A stretch of 16,071 bases of DNA. It comes from Alphaproteobacteria bacterium (lineage in GTDB: Bacteria > Pseudomonadota > Alphaproteobacteria > Micropepsales > Micropepsaceae). The position numbers were made by a program, and so were the translations under genes. Location: NCBI GenBank assembly GCA_003131925.1, contig PKWC01000051.1, forward strand, positions 1 to 16,071, written 5' to 3'. Of this stretch, positions 14,360 to 16,071 are shown one piece after another; the first letter of the stretch is position 1; each line of letters opens with the position of its first letter. The notes beneath the pieces were generated by a model. That model saw only the letters and a program-made list of their open reading frames with translations, had not been told where the DNA came from and searched no databases.

Positions 14360-15091
14360 TCAAAGTAGCTTGGGCGATTTCTCTGCGCCCTCATCGCGAG
14401 AGGATGGCTTGGGCGGACGGCCGCGGCGAGGCGGCCTGACGGTCCGCCCACCGGTAGCAGCTTCGATCTCCGCCTGAAATTTCTCGCTGGCGGGAACCCA
14501 GCCCTGCTGCGTCGCGTCGCGCAGAACGCGAAGGATATCTTCGCCGAGACCCTCTTCGAAACGTTTGCGATAGGCCATGCGCCTCTCCTCCGTGTCGCGG
14601 CCAAGCGCATTGTAAACCGGATGCTCGACGAGCGGCGGATCGGGTTCGCCAAGCGCATTGTGGCGATAGCTCGACCACGGATAATCCGCGGCCTGCGCCA
14701 CCATGCGAGCGAGCAACGGATTGGCCTCGATGTAGCGATGGCACGACAGCACGTAACCGTCGCTGTCCAGAACTGTGGAGCGATGGCGGCCTTCCCAAAG
14801 GGCGCCGGTGCGCCGGTAGGTCCGGTTGACGTGGGCAACGTAACGCCGGCCAAGCGATTGCAGAATTCTCGGCAAGGTCAACGCGCGCGCGACGATCATC
14901 AGCAGATGCACATGATTGGTCATCAGCACATAGGCGCGCAGCAGCGCGCCGTGCCGCGTGATCGCGCCCGAAAGCCAATTCAGATAGAGAATCCGGTCAT
15001 CGTCGTTGAAAAAAATCGGCTTGCGGTCGTTGCCGCGCTGAATAACATGATGGGTGACACCACCCGCTAGCAATCGACGCCGCCGCGCCAT
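14360..15091 (-). CDS. REP-associated tyrosine transposase (Y1/IS200-like, RAYT)
   Basis: 243 residues. The Y1 HUH nuclease landmarks are all there: GGVTHHVIQRGNDRKPIFF at the start (residues 10-28), the HUH pair in MTNHVHLLM (His60, His62), and SCHRYIEANPL with candidate catalytic Tyr120. GALWEGRHRST and ADYPWSSYR follow, as in the TnpA-REP group. The C-terminal tail has an AT-hook-like GRPPKPS, which may touch DNA. The enzyme nicks single-stranded DNA at REP-type sequences through a 5'-phosphotyrosine bond. No in-frame damage is seen. The start at 15091 has gaggggg upstream. The flanking inverted 19-mers identify the likely substrate. Confidence 0.93.
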   Translation of the reverse strand: MARRRRLLAGGVTHHVIQRGNDRKPIFFNDDDRILYLNWLSGAITRHGALLRAYVLMTNHVHLLMIVARALTLPRILQSLGRRYVAHVNRTYRRTGALWEGRHRSTVLDSDGYVLSCHRYIEANPLLARMVAQAADYPWSSYRHNALGEPDPPLVEHPVYNALGRDTEERRMAYRKRFEEGLGEDILRVLRDATQQGWVPASEKFQAEIEAATGGRTVRPPRRGRPPKPSSRDEGAEKSPKLL

Positions 15092-15153
15092 CGACGAAAT
15101 TCCCCCTCGCGGACACCGCCAAGCCTATCTCCCCTGGCACGTGGAGACAAATC

Positions 15154-15172
15154 GACTCTGGCTCCTTTTCTC
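15154..15172 (-). repeat. RAYT terminal repeat, right copy
   Basis: Inverse complement of the left copy, 63 bases upstream of the transposase start and abutting the SRAP fragment. On the minus strand it continues gatttgtc, an extension not seen after the left copy. Confidence 0.85.
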
Positions 15173-15358
15173 GCGGCTGCTTCTCCTTCGGTCCGACGTT
15201 TGCCCACTCGTAGAAGCCGTCCGCGACCACGAGGCACGGCCTCGCCTTGAATGCCGCACGAAAGGCAGGCTATTCAGCAACTGTCTCGGCTTTCGCGTTG
15301 ATCATCGCGACGCCGCCCTTGCCGTCCTTCGCCCAGCCATGAGCGAGCTCGTCAATTT
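15173..15358 (-). pseudogene. SRAP-domain (YedK/HMCES-like) gene remnant
   Basis: The minus-strand frame reads QIDELAHGWAKDGKGG, then VAMINAKAETVAE, a TAG stop, PAFRAAFKARPCLVVADGFYEW and finally ANVGPKEKQP. This is the middle of a SRAP protein, which covalently shields abasic sites in single-stranded DNA (consensus WAKD...NARAETVAEKPAF...CLVPADGFYEW...KQPY). The TAG at 15270-15272 replaces the usual Lys (AAG to TAG). The N-terminal MCGRY start is not found. Immediately after KQP the reading runs into the 19-bp repeat of the RAYT element, and the C-terminal half is absent on its other side. A dead fragment. Confidence 0.85.
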
Positions 15359-15499
15359 GGGGCGATAGACGGGGACTGCCAGACCCTGAATCATTGTCCT
15401 GAAGACTTTTGCGGAAGGAGCGGGCGGCGCCTATTGTTTCATTCCGGAGCAGCCGGTCCGCCGGGCGGTCCGCAAACACCATCGAGGGAGCATCGAACA

Positions 15500-15988
15500 A
15501 TGAAGAAGGCAATCCTCTTTGCAGCCGCCGTCCTTGTCGCGAGCGCCGCCGCCGCGGATCAGCTTCCGCATCGCAAGAGCGGGTTGTGGCAGATCACGGA
15601 CGCGATGTCGTCGAGCAAAATGCCTCCGCTGTCATCGAAGCTCTGCATCGATGCCCGGACTGACGACGCGATTATGAGCAAGGGCAACGCGGCGTCAAAA
15701 AGAATGTGCAGCCGGCACAGCCTGAAGATGGGGGGAAACGTGGCCACCATCAACTCGACCTGCAAATTCGGTCGGTCGACAATTACGACGCGCTCCACCA
15801 TCACCTTTTCGGGCGATGCGGCCTATCGCACCGAGACGCATGTGCGCTATTCGCCGCCGCTCCATGGCAGGGTCGAATCCGTCATGACGCAGGATGCCAG
15901 ATGGATGGGATCCTGTCCGCCAGACATGAAAGCCGGCGAGATGATCGGACCGAACGGAATGAAGATGAACATGAGCGGGGCTCGTTGA
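15500..15988 (+). CDS. DUF3617 family exported protein
   Basis: 162 residues. A Sec signal (1-19, KKAILFAAAVLVASAAAA) is followed by the DUF3617 pattern: LPHRKSGLWQITDAM near the start, SSKLCIDARTDDAIMSKG, MCSRHSLKMGGNVATINSTCKFGRSTITTRSTITFSGD, RTETHVRYSPPLHGR and RWMGSCPPDMKAGE. Four or more cysteines probably form periplasmic disulphides. The function of the family is not known. ATG 15500 follows gagggag; a longer frame from 15434 lacks a site. It sits between the SRAP remnant and a third RAYT repeat and shows no operon partner. Confidence 0.85.
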   Translation: MKKAILFAAAVLVASAAAADQLPHRKSGLWQITDAMSSSKMPPLSSKLCIDARTDDAIMSKGNAASKRMCSRHSLKMGGNVATINSTCKFGRSTITTRSTITFSGDAAYRTETHVRYSPPLHGRVESVMTQDARWMGSCPPDMKAGEMIGPNGMKMNMSGAR

Positions 15989-16034
15989 TCGGATTCGCTG
16001 GAGCGTCATCCCGCGCCTCGCCTGCCGGTGTGAA

Positions 16035-16071
16035 GGGAGAAAAGGAGCCAGGGAGAAAAGGAGCCAGAGTC
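16035..16071 (+). repeat. Third RAYT 19-mer copy with tandem partial unit
   Basis: gggagaaaaggagcca occurs twice in a row (16035-16050 and 16051-16066); the second runs on as gagtc to complete the 19-mer at 16053-16071. It is in direct orientation to the copy at 14322 and inverted to that at 15154. The window ends here, so what follows (perhaps another element) is not visible. Confidence 0.8.

Larger units (their letters stand above)
14322..15172 (-). mobile_element. RAYT element bounded by 19-bp perfect inverted repeats
   Basis: gagaaaaggagccagagtc at 14322-14340 occurs in exact inverse at 15154-15172, bracketing the Y1 transposase gene. REP-associated tyrosine transposases are characteristically flanked by short palindromic or inverted motifs of this kind that also spread through the genome. 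A third, direct copy is at 16053-16071. On the right, the repeat abuts a broken SRAP gene. No target duplication is evident, as expected for HUH-type chemistry. Confidence 0.8.

Noticed and set aside
14997..15230. 77-residue minus-strand frame as a complete small gene
   Set aside because: Its first 20 residues are the inside of a SRAP domain and the rest is read-through of the RAYT repeat and leader; treated as part of a pseudogene.

Overview
The window is high-GC DNA that reads like the chromosome of an alphaproteobacterium. The support is indirect: codon use, DUF3034 and DUF3617 proteins, a short cold-shock protein, and intergenic repeats of the CCCTCTCC...GGGAGAGGG and CCTTCGACAAGCTCAGGGTGAGG types that are common in that class. 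There are no rRNA, tRNA, CRISPR or phage genes. Genus cannot be named from the sequence.

Layout. 1-235: palindromic repeat and a terminator. 236-1278 (-): cold-shock protein and a glutathione S-transferase. 1430-6035 (+): an exported hypothetical protein, a small membrane protein, two tandem APC-family permeases, a MAPEG-family membrane gene broken by a frameshift, and an exported SRPBCC-fold protein. 6034-6156: a nested perfect palindrome between convergent genes. 6186-9667 (-): a compact operon of a PH-domain membrane protein, an APH-type phosphotransferase, a DUF6285 protein and an acyl-CoA dehydrogenase, with a second large imperfect palindrome and a repeat between the last two. The order kinase, small helper, dehydrogenase matches the lvaABC set of levulinate catabolism, in which 4-hydroxyacyl-CoA is phosphorylated and phosphate is then eliminated. 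9754-13487 (-): a probable operon encoding a DUF3034 envelope protein, a truncated haemoglobin with an export signal, a one-domain cupredoxin (H61, C97, H100, M103) and a membrane histidine kinase.

13488-16071 is accessory in character. It has REP-like repeats, an AT-richer orphan gene, and a REP-associated Y1 tyrosine transposase (RAYT) flanked by perfect 19-bp inverted repeats. The transposase sits against the broken end of a decayed SRAP (YedK/HMCES-like) gene. A DUF3617 exported protein follows, and a third copy of the 19-mer, preceded by a tandem partial copy, closes the window.

The points most worth a second look are the lva-like kinase/dehydrogenase module with an added PH-domain gene, the exported haemoglobin-cupredoxin-kinase cluster, the RAYT element in the SRAP gene, and two nested palindromes built from 8-9 nt units.
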